A DNA stretch of 64,000 nucleotides from Flavobacterium bizetiae (GCF_902804475.1 NZ_CADCSU010000032.1:23962-87961), one strand, 5' to 3'. Shown: positions 14,673-23,717, counted from the first letter of the stretch. Notes: a model not told the origin generated them from the sequence alone. Program-made: numbers and translations.

Positions 14673-17519
14673 ATGTCAACTCAAAAACGTCTTTTTCTTC
14701 TCGATGCTTATGCACTAATTTTTCGTGGTTATTATGCCTTTATAAAAAATCCGCGAATTAATTCAAAAGGAATGGATACATCAGCGATCATGGGATTCAT
14801 GAATTCGCTTTTAGATGTTATTAAACGTGAAAAACCAGACCATTTGGCTGTAGCTTTTGATAAAGGCGGAAGCCAATTACGTAACGAAATATTCCCTGAA
14901 TATAAAGCAAATCGCGACGTTACGCCCGAAGCGATTAAAATTGCCGTACCTTATATATGTGAGCTTTTAAAAGCCATGCACATTCCTATTATTCAGGTTG
15001 AAGGTTTTGAAGCCGATGATTTGATTGGAACAATTGCCAAACAAGCCGAAAAAGAGAACTATAAAGTTTTTATGGTAACTCCTGATAAGGATTTTGCACA
15101 ATTAGTATCAGAGAATATCTTCATGTACAAACCAGCCCGTATGGGTAATGGTATTGAAATTTGGGGTGTTCCTGAAGTTTTAGCCAAATTTGAAATCGAA
15201 AGACCGGAACAGGTAATTGACTTTCTGGGTATGATGGGTGATGCTGCCGATAATATTCCTGGACTTCCCGGAGTTGGAGAAGTAACAGCCAAGAAACTTT
15301 TGAAAGAATTTGGAACAATGGAAAATCTTTTAGCGAATACAGATAAGCTGAAAGGAAAAATGAAAGAGAATATCGAAGCTAACAAAGAGAAAGGATTACT
15401 TTCTAAAACATTAGCCACAATATTATTAGATTGCCCGGTAACTTTTAATGAAGATGATTACGAGTTAACCCGTCCTGATATCGAAAAAACTGACGCTATT
15501 TTTCAGGAATTGGAATTTAGAAGAATGGCAGAACAATTTGATAATTTATTCAAAGTGGGTGGCGGAAATGAACTTGCAAATACATCACAGTCAGCAGACC
15601 CTAAATTATATAAAAAACCACAACCTAAAAACGAGGATCAATTTGATCTTTTTGGAGGCGGTGCCACTACAGATGAAAACACTGAAGAAAGAACTTCATT
15701 TTACAATACTTTAGAAAATACACCTCACTCCTATCAGGCTATTGAAGGCGATTTAGGAATTAAATTACTAATTCAAAATTTACAAAAACAGACTGCTGTT
15801 TGTTTTGATACTGAAACTACTGGTTTAGATGCTTTGCATGCTGAATTGGTAGGAATGTCTTTTGCTTACGAAAAAGGAAAAGCATTTTACGTTCCGTTTC
15901 CGGAAAGTCAGGAAGAAGCTCAGATTTTAGTAGATAAATTTAAACCATTTTTTGAGAATGAAAACATCGAAAAAATTGGTCAGAATTTAAAATACGATCT
16001 CAAAATCCTTTCGAATTATGGCGTTGCTGTAAAAGGAAAACTTTTTGATACGATGATAGCGCATTATTTGATTAATCCGGATATGCGTCATAATATGGAT
16101 ATTTTAGCCGAAACGTATTTAAAATATTCTCCAAAATCAATTGAAACTTTAATTGGCAAAAAAGGTAAAAACCAAATCACAATGCGTGACGTAGCTCTTG
16201 AAGACATCAAGGAATATGCTGCTGAAGATGCCGATATTACATTACAATTAAAAGAGCTTTTTACTACTGAATTAGACAAAACTGAAACTAAAAAGTTATT
16301 TGACGAAATCGAAATTCCGTTAGTAAGCGTTTTAGCCGACATGGAAACAGAAGGAATTCGGTTAGATGTTGAGTTTTTAAGTGTAATGTCTAAAGAAATG
16401 GACATTGAGATTAAATCTCTCGAAGAAAAAATATATGAGACTGCCGGTGAGAAATTTAATCTTGCCTCTCCAAAACAATTAGGAGATATTTTATTTGATA
16501 AAATGAAAATTGGCGGAGCTAAACAAAAGAAAACCAAAACTGGTCAATATGCGACTGGCGAAGAAGTTTTAACGTATTTGGCGAACGACAATCCAATTGT
16601 AAAACAAATTCTGGATTGGCGTCAGATGGTAAAACTTCAAAGTACTTATATTTTGGCTTTACCGGAACAAGTAGACAAAAAAACTTTGCGTGTTCATACT
16701 GATTATATGCAAACTGTTGCTGCAACAGGACGTTTGAGTTCTAATAATCCGAACTTACAAAATATCCCGATTCGTACTGAAAGAGGCCGCCAGATTCGTA
16801 AAGCTTTTGTCGCTCGCGATGAAAACCATACTTTAATCTCTGCCGATTACTCGCAAATAGAATTAAGAATTATTGCCGCTTTAAGTGGTGAAGAAAATAT
16901 GATTGCCGCTTTCCAGAACGGAGAAGACATTCACAAAGCTACTGCTGCAAAAGTATTCGATGTACCGTTAGACGAAGTTTCACGCGAACAAAGAAGCAAT
17001 GCCAAAACGGTAAACTTTGGTATTATATATGGTGTTTCTGCTTTTGGGTTAAGTAATCAAACTTCATTATCCCGTAGCGAAAGTGCTGCCTTGATCGAAG
17101 CGTATTACAAAACATACCCAAGATTACGTTCCTATATTAATGAACAAATAGAGTTTGCACGCGAAAAAGGTTACGTACAAACTATTCTTGGTCGTCGTAG
17201 ATATTTAAAAGACATTAATTCTGCAAATGCTGTAGTTCGTAGCGCCGCAGAAAGAAATGCCGTAAACGCACCAATTCAGGGAAGCGCTGCCGATGTTATT
17301 AAAATCGCGATGATCAACATTCATAAAAAATTAAAAGAAGAAAACTGGAAATCTAAAATGTTACTTCAGGTACATGATGAGCTTGTGTTCGATGTTCACA
17401 ATGATGAACTAGAAAAAATTCAACCAATGATTAAACACGAAATGGAAAATGCATTTATGATGAGCGTTCCTTTAGATGTTGAACTTGGTTTAGGTAAAGA
17501 TTGGTTAGAAGCGCATTAA
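14673..17519 (+). CDS. polA: DNA polymerase I
   Basis: A 948-residue polymerase with all three domains. 5'-3' exonuclease: LFLLDAYALIFRGYYAF, FEADDLIGTIA, GDAADNIPGLPGVGEVTA. 3'-5' proofreading exonuclease, apparently active: CFDTETTGLDALHAELVG, IGQNLKYDL, AAEDADIT. Polymerase: QTVAATGRLSSNNPNLQNIP, SADYSQIELRI, NFGIIYGVSAFGL, QVHDELVFDV. The ATG at 14673 (MSTQKRLFLLDA) is chosen over an in-frame one 42 bases upstream because the family begins here. It repairs and fills gaps in Okazaki fragments. Monocistronic. Confidence 0.97.
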   Translation: MSTQKRLFLLDAYALIFRGYYAFIKNPRINSKGMDTSAIMGFMNSLLDVIKREKPDHLAVAFDKGGSQLRNEIFPEYKANRDVTPEAIKIAVPYICELLKAMHIPIIQVEGFEADDLIGTIAKQAEKENYKVFMVTPDKDFAQLVSENIFMYKPARMGNGIEIWGVPEVLAKFEIERPEQVIDFLGMMGDAADNIPGLPGVGEVTAKKLLKEFGTMENLLANTDKLKGKMKENIEANKEKGLLSKTLATILLDCPVTFNEDDYELTRPDIEKTDAIFQELEFRRMAEQFDNLFKVGGGNELANTSQSADPKLYKKPQPKNEDQFDLFGGGATTDENTEERTSFYNTLENTPHSYQAIEGDLGIKLLIQNLQKQTAVCFDTETTGLDALHAELVGMSFAYEKGKAFYVPFPESQEEAQILVDKFKPFFENENIEKIGQNLKYDLKILSNYGVAVKGKLFDTMIAHYLINPDMRHNMDILAETYLKYSPKSIETLIGKKGKNQITMRDVALEDIKEYAAEDADITLQLKELFTTELDKTETKKLFDEIEIPLVSVLADMETEGIRLDVEFLSVMSKEMDIEIKSLEEKIYETAGEKFNLASPKQLGDILFDKMKIGGAKQKKTKTGQYATGEEVLTYLANDNPIVKQILDWRQMVKLQSTYILALPEQVDKKTLRVHTDYMQTVAATGRLSSNNPNLQNIPIRTERGRQIRKAFVARDENHTLISADYSQIELRIIAALSGEENMIAAFQNGEDIHKATAAKVFDVPLDEVSREQRSNAKTVNFGIIYGVSAFGLSNQTSLSRSESAALIEAYYKTYPRLRSYINEQIEFAREKGYVQTILGRRRYLKDINSANAVVRSAAERNAVNAPIQGSAADVIKIAMINIHKKLKEENWKSKMLLQVHDELVFDVHNDELEKIQPMIKHEMENAFMMSVPLDVELGLGKDWLEAH

Positions 17520-17564
17520 TTTATTTTAGATTTTTGATTGTAGATTTTAGATTTCTACCCAATC

Positions 17565-17667
17565 TTGTCATTTCGACGAAGGAGAAATCTTCGCAAGGTA
17601 ACTCCGCAATGAGAATCCAATCTTTGTCGAGCTTCTCACGAAGATTTCTCCTTCGTCGAAATGACAA
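17565..17667. repeat. Palindromic intergenic repeat with 29-base perfect arms
   Basis: Bases 17565-17593 (TTGTCATTTCGACGAAGGAG and following) and 17639-17667 are exact inverted copies around a 45-base centre. A diverged relative lies at about 36963-37065 (TTGTCATTTCGACCGAAGGG). This is one of several REP-like families in the window. Confidence 0.75.
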
Positions 17668-17680
17668 AAAATGCACAAAC

Positions 17681-17715
17681 AAAAAAAAGACTATCCTTTC
17701 GGATAGTCTTTTTTT
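17681..17715. terminator. Bidirectional terminator between polA and the LacI-type gene
   Basis: AAAAGACTATCC, loop tttc, GGATAGTCTTTT with long A and T tracts on both sides; it serves the two convergent genes. Confidence 0.88.
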
Positions 17716-17731
17716 ATACACATATTGTGTT

Positions 17732-18757
17732 TTATTTTTTTCTAGTCGATTCTCTTTCTTTCAACTTCGTCTTAATAACGATAGTTTCGTAATCAGAAGT
17801 TTCTTCTTCAGACTCTTCTAAACGTTTAATCAATTGCTTAGCGGCAACTTCTCCAATTTCGATTCCGTGTTGACTTACGGTTGTTAAACTTGGTGATAAA
17901 CGTCTTGAAGCTAAAATTCCATCGGCAAAACCAATGATCGAAATATCTTCAGGAACTTTATATCCTTTTTTCAAACTCACACGTAATGCAGCAACTGAAT
18001 CATTTTCATCCAAAGCAAAAATAGCGTCGATTTTGTTATCGAAAATAGCATCAATTTTAGCTTTCATATCATCCTCAGAATCGGTACGTAGAATAATTTT
18101 TTCGTTTACCGGAATATTATTATCAGCCAAAGCTTTTAAATATCCATCTGCTCTTAATTTTCCAACACTTAAATTATCAACCGAAGAAATTAAGGCGATA
18201 TTTTTACATCCTAAATTAATCAAATGCTGCGTTGAATTTAAAGCCGAATCGAAATCATCAACTACCACTTTATCACATTCTACTTCATCAGCAATACGAT
18301 CAAACATCACGATTGGAGTTCCGTCGTTTATAATTGCAGAGAAATGAGTATAGTCCTGTAATTTTTGAGCCTCTTCAGAAACAGACAAAATGAATCCGTC
18401 AATTGTTCCGTTACTCAACATTTCAAGCGTATGAATTTCTTTCTCTAAAGATTCGTTCGAAATACATGTAATTACGTTATATCCTTTTTTATCGGCTACT
18501 TTTTCGATACCACTAAACACCTTAGCAAAAAAGGAGTTTAATATATTAGGTATAATTACACCAATTGTTTTCGTTTTACGGTTCTTTAAATTTAAACCAA
18601 TAACATTCGGCTTATAATTTTTGAGTTTGGCATACTCCTTAATCTTCACCTTCGTTTGCTCACTAATCTCCGGACTGTCATTTAACGCCTTAGAAACTGT
18701 AGAAACAGAAACACCTAATTCTTTCGCAATTTGTTTTAGAGTTGCTTTAGCTTTCAT
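17732..18757 (-). CDS. LacI/GalR family transcriptional regulator
   Basis: A 341-residue repressor-type protein. The N-terminal LacI helix-turn-helix is ATLKQIAKELGVSVSTVSKAL with the hinge helix LNLKNRKTKTIGVIIPN. The periplasmic-binding-protein-like ligand domain fills the rest (FAKVFSGIEKVADKKGYNVI, IVMFDRIADEVECDKVVVDD, IGFADG). The effector is probably a sugar or nucleoside, but no catabolic genes adjoin, so the regulon is unknown. It has its own consensus promoter at 18785-18817. Confidence 0.93.
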   Translation of the reverse strand: MKAKATLKQIAKELGVSVSTVSKALNDSPEISEQTKVKIKEYAKLKNYKPNVIGLNLKNRKTKTIGVIIPNILNSFFAKVFSGIEKVADKKGYNVITCISNESLEKEIHTLEMLSNGTIDGFILSVSEEAQKLQDYTHFSAIINDGTPIVMFDRIADEVECDKVVVDDFDSALNSTQHLINLGCKNIALISSVDNLSVGKLRADGYLKALADNNIPVNEKIILRTDSEDDMKAKIDAIFDNKIDAIFALDENDSVAALRVSLKKGYKVPEDISIIGFADGILASRRLSPSLTTVSQHGIEIGEVAAKQLIKRLEESEEETSDYETIVIKTKLKERESTRKK

Positions 18758-18784
18758 TTAAAAATAATTTTTATGTAATTAATA

Positions 18785-18817
18785 CAAATATAGTAGAATT
18801 ACCTAAAATAAAACAAA
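18785..18817 (-). promoter_or_regulatory. Promoter of the LacI-type regulator
   Basis: Minus strand TTTG (18817-18814), 21 bases, TATATTTG (18792-18785), about 30 bases before the start codon. Confidence 0.7.
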
Positions 18818-18906
18818 AAACACCTACCAGTATTTGAATTTGTAAGGTCTTTTTAAAATAATTTTAAAATAGTGCCATTTTTCAAAACCGCCTCTCTTAA
18901 AATTAC

Positions 18907-18933
18907 GTTAATAACTTAATACATGTTATTAAC
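18907..18933. promoter_or_regulatory. Inverted repeat upstream of the ferritin-like genes
   Basis: GTTAATAAC (18907-18915) and GTTATTAAC (18925-18933) are perfect inverted 9-mers with a 9-base spacer, ending 21 bases before the start codon. No convincing -7 element is visible, so this could be an operator for an alternative promoter. Confidence 0.45.
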
Positions 18934-18954
18934 CTTTTTTAAAAAACCTAGATT

Positions 18955-19701
18955 ATGAAAAACGAAGTTAAAATTCATGAAGTTGATCCTTCATTGAATA
19001 ACAGAAGGAGCTTCTTAAAGCTCAGTGGCTTAGCACTAGCAGGCGCAGGTCTTGTAATAGCTGGCTGCAGCGACAATGATCATGATAACGATATGGAAGA
19101 CACATCATTACCAGGTGTAAAAAATGGTGTTTTTGATTTAGGCTCTGGAGATTTTGGAGTATTAACTTATGCGTATGCTCTTGAACAACTAGAAGCCGAC
19201 TTTTATACTAAAGTTGTAAACTCTACAAGTTTTAATACTACATTTAATGATATTGAACGTCAGGTTCTAACTGATTTGTATCATCACGAAGTAATTCACA
19301 GAGATTTTTTCAAAGCTGCTTTATCCGGGGCACTACCAAATCCAAGTGCGCAATTACTTCCTACTTTAGCTTTTAATTATGGTTCTTTAAATTTCAACAG
19401 CCGTACTGAAGTTCTTGCTACAGCAAAAGCTTTAGAAGATACAGGAGTTGCTGCTTATAATGGAGCCGGAAAACTAATTAAAAGCGCCGACTATTTACTA
19501 TTAGCAGGAAAAATTGTTTCGGTAGAAGCCCGACATGCATCCGCTATTAGAAGTTTGATCAATCCTAATTCTAAGGATTTTGCTGGTGATGATATTATAA
19601 GTACATCAACTGGTTTGGATGTTGCTAAAGATCCTTCTAAAATTTTACCAATTGCCGGAGGTTTCATTACTACAAAATTTACTGCCAAATATTTACCTTA
19701 A
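18955..19701 (+). CDS. Exported ferritin-like domain protein, Tat lipoprotein signal
   Basis: A 248-residue protein. The N-terminus has a twin-arginine motif (NRRSFLKLSG), a hydrophobic stretch and a lipobox (VIAGCSD), so it is probably exported folded and lipidated. The remainder is a four-helix ferritin-like domain with putative di-iron residues: YALEQLEADFY, LYHHEVIHRDFF, KALEDTGVAAY and VSVEARHASAI. The family is that of bacterial ferritin-like (DUF-type, Ferritin_2) proteins of unknown substrate. The next gene, 26 bases on, is a paralogue, so the two may form a heteromer. Confidence 0.85.
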   Translation: MKNEVKIHEVDPSLNNRRSFLKLSGLALAGAGLVIAGCSDNDHDNDMEDTSLPGVKNGVFDLGSGDFGVLTYAYALEQLEADFYTKVVNSTSFNTTFNDIERQVLTDLYHHEVIHRDFFKAALSGALPNPSAQLLPTLAFNYGSLNFNSRTEVLATAKALEDTGVAAYNGAGKLIKSADYLLLAGKIVSVEARHASAIRSLINPNSKDFAGDDIISTSTGLDVAKDPSKILPIAGGFITTKFTAKYLP

Positions 19702-19727
19702 TCTTAACTAGCTAAAACTTAGAAATT

Positions 19728-20540
19728 ATGAATATTTTAAAATTTATAGAAACATTTACTGATGACAGCTTAATGAGAAGCACTGGCTCTAGAAGAGATA
19801 GTTTTAATCAGTTTGGAAACATAGGAAAAACTTTGGCATATGCATCAATCCCATTTGGATTATCTGCTATGGCTAATAAAGCATTAGCAAAAGATATTAC
19901 TGCAACACCGGCTACACCTATCGGAGCTTTGCAATTTGCATTGACCTTAGAATACCTGGAAAACGAATTTTATGCTATGGCATTAGATTCAGGAGTAATT
20001 CCTGCATCAGAAAATGGCGGGCGGGATTTAAAAGTTTTTCAGCAAATAGCAGCACATGAGTCAAGTCATGTTAAATTTTTAATTGCAGGATTAGGAGGAC
20101 CGGGAGGCGCAAACTTCGTTGCTAAACCTACTTTTGATTTTACCGTTGGCGGAGCTTTTGATCCGTTTGGCAACTATCAAACCTTTTTAGCATTGGCACA
20201 AGCTTTTGAAGACACAGGAGTAAGAGCATACAAAGGTCAGGCAGGAAATTTAATTTCTACACCGGACTTATTGACTGCTGCACTACAAATTCATTCTGTA
20301 GAAGCGCGTCATGCCTCTGAAGTACGAAGACTACGCGGATTAAAAGGATGGATTACAAATGACGAAAGAGGCGCAGGAATGCCATCTGCAACACAAGCAG
20401 TTTATGCTGGCGAAGGAGTAACTGTTCAGGCAGGATTCAACACTGCCGCAGCATTTGGAGCTGCCGCAGGATCAGAAGCTTACGACGAGCCACTTAACAC
20501 ACAACAAGTTGTTGATATTGCCAATTTATTCATTGTTTAG
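19728..20540 (+). CDS. Exported ferritin-like domain protein, partner paralogue
   Basis: A 270-residue protein of the same fold as its neighbour. The di-iron pattern is again complete: LTLEYLENEFYAMAL, IAAHESSHVKFL, QAFEDTGVRAYKGQ and HSVEARHASEV. The N-terminus has RRDSFNQFG and a weak hydrophobic stretch ending at ALAKD, a poor Tat-like leader; no lipobox. A Gly/Ala-rich C-terminal tail is specific to this copy. Cotranscribed with the lipoprotein paralogue; terminator at 20565. Confidence 0.84.
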   Translation: MNILKFIETFTDDSLMRSTGSRRDSFNQFGNIGKTLAYASIPFGLSAMANKALAKDITATPATPIGALQFALTLEYLENEFYAMALDSGVIPASENGGRDLKVFQQIAAHESSHVKFLIAGLGGPGGANFVAKPTFDFTVGGAFDPFGNYQTFLALAQAFEDTGVRAYKGQAGNLISTPDLLTAALQIHSVEARHASEVRRLRGLKGWITNDERGAGMPSATQAVYAGEGVTVQAGFNTAAAFGAAAGSEAYDEPLNTQQVVDIANLFIV

Positions 20541-20564
20541 CAAAAACAATTCTAAATATTGAAC

Positions 20565-20597
20565 CACCTTCGCGTTATTGTGAAGGTGTTTTTTTTT
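20565..20597 (+). terminator. Terminator of the ferritin-like operon
   Basis: CACCTTC (20565-20571) and GAAGGTG (20582-20588) followed by ten T. Confidence 0.85.
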
Positions 20598-20659
20598 TAT
20601 TGTTTTAAATACAAAACTGACACGCTGATTTTCAGCATATAAAATATTCTTTTAAGGTA

Positions 20660-20690
20660 TTTGGTTTTAAAATAATTAATTGTACTTTTG
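20660..20690 (+). promoter_or_regulatory. Promoter of rplM-rpsI
   Basis: TTTG (20660-20663), 19 bases, TACTTTTG (20683-20690): full consensus. A short hairpin CATCCC/GGGATG (about 20691-20709) would form at the start of the transcript, 25 bases before rplM. Confidence 0.75.
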
Positions 20691-20733
20691 CATCCCATTT
20701 ATTGGGGATGGAATGTTTAATTAAAATAATATT

Positions 20734-21189
20734 ATGGACGCATTAAGCTACAAGACAATTTCAGCTAGCAAAGCCACTGTAACTAAAGAGTGGATTGTTG
20801 TTGATGCAGAGGGTCATAACTTAGGTCGTCTTGCTTCAAAGGTTGCAATGATCTTAAGAGGTAAGTACAAGCCAAGTTACACACCACACGTTGACTGTGG
20901 AGATAACGTAATTGTTATCAACTCAGAAAAAATTAACCTTACAGGTACAAAAATGAATGACAAAATTTACATGCGTCATACAGGTTACCCAGGAGGACAA
21001 AGAACTTTAACTGCTAAAGTATTGCAATCTAAAAACCCTGCATTATTAGTAGAAAAAGCTGTAAAAGGAATGTTACCTAAAAATAAATTAGGTGCTGAAC
21101 TTTTTAGAAATCTAAATGTTGTTGTAGGATCTGAGCACAAACAAGGAGCTCAAAAACCTAGAACTGTTAACCTAAACGATCTTAAGTAA
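20734..21189 (+). CDS. rplM: 50S ribosomal protein L13
   Basis: A 151-residue L13. Typical features are KEWIVVDAEGHNLGRLASKVA, LRGKYKPSYTPHVDCGDNVIVINSEK and MRHTGYPGGQR, then KGMLPKNKLG. It assembles early into the large subunit. Its TAA overlaps the ATG of rpsI by one base (TAATG), so the two are translationally coupled. Confidence 0.98.
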   Translation: MDALSYKTISASKATVTKEWIVVDAEGHNLGRLASKVAMILRGKYKPSYTPHVDCGDNVIVINSEKINLTGTKMNDKIYMRHTGYPGGQRTLTAKVLQSKNPALLVEKAVKGMLPKNKLGAELFRNLNVVVGSEHKQGAQKPRTVNLNDLK

Positions 21190-21575
21190 TGGGAGTTATT
21201 CACAAAATCGGTAGAAGAAAAACCGCTGTTGCACGTGTATATGTTTCTGAAGGAACAGGAAAAATCACTGTAAACAAAAAAGAATTCGCAACTTACTTTC
21301 CAACTGCAACTTTACAATACAAAGTTTTACAACCATTGTCTATGACAGAAAATGTAAACAACTTTGATGTAAAAGTAAACGTTTACGGAGGTGGTTCAAC
21401 TGGTCAGGCAGAAGCTGTAAGAATGGCATTAGCACGTGTTATGTGTGAAGTAAATGCTGAAAACAGAGGTATCCTTAAACCAGAAGGTTTATTAACAAGA
21501 GATCCAAGAATGGTTGAACGTAAGAAATTCGGTCAGAAGAAAGCTCGTAAGAGATTCCAATTCTCTAAACGTTAA
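21189..21575 (+). CDS. rpsI: 30S ribosomal protein S9
   Basis: A 128-residue S9 with the characteristic IGRRKTAVARVY start, VNVYGGGSTGQAEAVRMALAR core and the basic C-terminal tail ARKRFQFSKR that reaches the tRNA in the P site. Second gene of the rplM-rpsI operon. Confidence 0.98.
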   Translation: MGVIHKIGRRKTAVARVYVSEGTGKITVNKKEFATYFPTATLQYKVLQPLSMTENVNNFDVKVNVYGGGSTGQAEAVRMALARVMCEVNAENRGILKPEGLLTRDPRMVERKKFGQKKARKRFQFSKR

Positions 21576-21582
21576 TATTACC

Positions 21583-21607
21583 TGTCTTGTTCAATTAGGA
21601 CAAGACA
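21583..21607 (+). terminator. Hairpin after rpsI, possible terminator
   Basis: TGTCTTGT (21583-21590) and ACAAGACA (21600-21607) form a perfect 8-base stem with a 9-base loop. No U tract follows directly, so it may be a weak terminator or a processing site. Confidence 0.45.
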
Positions 21608-21639
21608 TGATCAATTATTTATTGAAATTAAAAAACACA

Positions 21640-21731
21640 GTTGTTGTTGCTCTCCTATCGAGGTAGGAAATAGTTTAGCATCTAAATGTATAAAGCCTGG
21701 GAAACCGCCATTTATACATTGCTAATCAACA
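21640..21731 (+). ncRNA. Structured leader RNA of rpsB-tsf, candidate S2 autoregulatory element
   Basis: The 5' region folds into a junction. An outer stem TGTTG/CAACA (about 21642-21646 with 21727-21731) encloses hairpin 1, CCTA/TAGG (about 21654-21667), and a long hairpin 2. In hairpin 2, TTAGC (21675-21679) pairs with GCTAA (21721-21725), and AATGTATAAA (21685-21694) with TTTATACATT (21711-21720), around a 16-base loop GCCTGGGAAACCGCCA. The rpsB start follows 20 bases later. Autoregulation of rpsB by S2 is known in other bacteria; applying it here is inference. Confidence 0.5.
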
Positions 21732-21751
21732 GAACGTAAACTAGTACAAAA

Positions 21752-22543
21752 ATGGCAAACAAAATAGAAGTAAAAGACTTACTAGAAGCAGGTGTTCACT
21801 TTGGACACATGACTAGAAAATGGGACCCAAACATGGCCCCTTACATTTATATGGAGCGTAATGGTATTCACATTATCAATCTATATAAAACTGCAGCTAA
21901 AATTGAAGAAGCTAACGAAGCTTTGAAAAAAATCGCTGCATCAGGTAGAAAAATCTTATTCGTAGCTACCAAAAAACAAGCAAAAGACATCGTTGCTGAA
22001 AAAGCAAAAGCTGCAAACATGCCTTACATCACTGAAAGATGGCCTGGTGGAATGCTAACTAACTTTGTAACTATCAGAAAGGCAGTTAAAAAAATGTCTT
22101 CTATTGATAAAATGAAGAAAGATGGTACTTTCATGACGTTATCTAAAAAAGAGCGTTTGCAAGTTGATCGTCTACGTGCGAAACTAGAGAAAAACTTAGG
22201 TTCAATTGCTGACATGTCTAGACTACCAGCTGCATTGTTCGTAGTAGATATCAAAGCTGAACATATCGCAATAAAAGAAGCACAAAAATTAAACATTCCA
22301 GTTTTCGCAATGGTTGATACGAATTCTGACCCAAGAGAGGTTGATTACGTTATTCCTGCAAATGATGATGCTTCTAAATCAATTGACAAAATTTTATCTT
22401 TAGTTACTGCTGCTGTAATCGACGGTCTTTCTGACAGAGGTTCTGACAAAGAAACTGAAGCTACAACAGAAGAAGCTACTGCTGCTCCTGCTGTAGAAGC
22501 TGCGCCAGCTGTTGAAGCTGCTGCTCCTGCAACTGAAGAATAA
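21752..22543 (+). CDS. rpsB: 30S ribosomal protein S2
   Basis: A 263-residue S2. Visible: LLEAGVHFGHMTRKWDPNMAPYI at the start, FVATKKQAKDIV, RWPGGMLTNFVTI and FVVDIKAEHIAIKEAQKLNIPVFAMVDTNSDP. The last 35 residues are an Ala/Glu/Pro-rich low-complexity tail (EEATAAPAVEAAPAVEAA) beyond the usual S2 core. It pairs with tsf in the conserved rpsB-tsf order. Confidence 0.98.
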   Translation: MANKIEVKDLLEAGVHFGHMTRKWDPNMAPYIYMERNGIHIINLYKTAAKIEEANEALKKIAASGRKILFVATKKQAKDIVAEKAKAANMPYITERWPGGMLTNFVTIRKAVKKMSSIDKMKKDGTFMTLSKKERLQVDRLRAKLEKNLGSIADMSRLPAALFVVDIKAEHIAIKEAQKLNIPVFAMVDTNSDPREVDYVIPANDDASKSIDKILSLVTAAVIDGLSDRGSDKETEATTEEATAAPAVEAAPAVEAAAPATEE

Positions 22544-22549
22544 ATCAAA

Positions 22550-22655
22550 TTTAAATTCCAAATTTTAAATTCTAAAATCCAAACACAAATTAAAAACGTT
22601 ATGTTGATAATTTAATAAAATTGGAGTTTAGAATTTAAAAGATGGAATTTTTACT
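22550..22655. repeat. Imperfect inverted repeat between rpsB and tsf
   Basis: A left arm rich in AAATTCCAAATTTTAAATTC and a right arm with its rough complement (GGAGTTTAGAATTTAAAAG). It belongs to the AATTCCAA family seen elsewhere in the window and would form a long hairpin in the rpsB-tsf transcript, where it might tune expression of tsf. Confidence 0.5.
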
Positions 22656-22679
22656 TTTAACATTAAAATTCAAAATATT

Positions 22680-23642
22680 ATGGCAACAATTACTGCTGCA
22701 GACGTAAATAAATTAAGACAATCTACAGGTGCCGGAATGATGGACTGTAAAAAAGCTTTAGTTGAGGCTGACGGAGATTTCGATAAAGCTATACAAGTCC
22801 TTAGAGAAAAAGGACAAAAAGTTGCTGCTAACCGTTCTGACCGTGAGTCTTCTGAAGGAGCTGCTGTTTCTTTTATCAATGCTGACAATACTAAAGGAGC
22901 TATCATCACTTTAAACTGCGAAACTGATTTCGTAGGTAAAAATGAGGCTTTCGTAACTTTAGCTAAAGAATTAGTAGAAAAAGCTATTAACTTCTCTTCT
23001 AAAGAAGAATTTTTAGCTTCAGATTTCAACGGAATTACTGTTGCTGAAAAATTAATCGAGCAAACTGGAGTTATCGGAGAAAAAATCGAAATCGGTGGTT
23101 TCGAAATTTTAGAAGGTGCTTTCGTTGGATCTTATGTTCACGTTAACAAAATTGCTGCATTAACTGCAATTTCTGCTGCAATTCCTAACGCTGACGTTTT
23201 AACTAAAGATGTTTCTATGCAAGTAGCTTCTATGGGAGCTGATACATTATCTTACAAAGATTTTGATCCTGCTTTTGTTGAATCTGAACTTGCTGCTCGT
23301 ATTGCTGTAATCGAAAAAGATAATGAAGAAGCTAAACGTTTAGGAAAAACTTTAAAAAATGTTCCTAAATATATTTCTTTCTCTCAATTGACTGAAGAAG
23401 TTTTAAAACAAGCTGAAGAAGATGCTAAAGCTGAATTAAAAGCTGAAGGTAAACCAGAGCAAATTTGGGACAAAATTATCCCAGGAAAAGTGCAACGTTT
23501 TATCTCTGACAACACTACTTTAGATCAAGAGAAAGCTTTGTTAGATCAAAACTTTATCAAAGATGATAGTAAAAAAGTTGGTGATTACGTTAAAGGATTC
23601 AACGTTGAAATCACAGGTTTCAAAAGAGTTACTTTAGGTTAA
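22680..23642 (+). CDS. tsf: Translation elongation factor Ts
   Basis: A 320-residue EF-Ts, the nucleotide exchange factor for EF-Tu. It begins ITAADVNKLRQSTGAGMMDCKKALVEADGDFDKAI (the UBA-like N-terminal domain), has the core TLNCETDFVGKNEAF that contacts EF-Tu, and ends with the usual C-terminal module. It is longer than the E. coli protein, as is common in Bacteroidota. Confidence 0.97.
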   Translation: MATITAADVNKLRQSTGAGMMDCKKALVEADGDFDKAIQVLREKGQKVAANRSDRESSEGAAVSFINADNTKGAIITLNCETDFVGKNEAFVTLAKELVEKAINFSSKEEFLASDFNGITVAEKLIEQTGVIGEKIEIGGFEILEGAFVGSYVHVNKIAALTAISAAIPNADVLTKDVSMQVASMGADTLSYKDFDPAFVESELAARIAVIEKDNEEAKRLGKTLKNVPKYISFSQLTEEVLKQAEEDAKAELKAEGKPEQIWDKIIPGKVQRFISDNTTLDQEKALLDQNFIKDDSKKVGDYVKGFNVEITGFKRVTLG

Positions 23643-23658
23643 TATATTATTTCAATAT

Positions 23659-23694
23659 AAAAAGCCCTGAATATTTATTTATTCAGGGCTTTTT
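23659..23694 (+). terminator. Terminator of rpsB-tsf
   Basis: AAAGCCCTGAAT and ATTCAGGGCTTT around an 8-base AT-rich loop, then TTTTT. Confidence 0.88.
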
Positions 23695-23717
23695 TTTGCT
23701 TTAATAGTTTTCAAAAG

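Noticed and set aside
22024..23029. Minus-strand frames across rpsB and tsf
   Set aside because: Low-complexity shadows of ribosomal genes with strong plus-strand identity.
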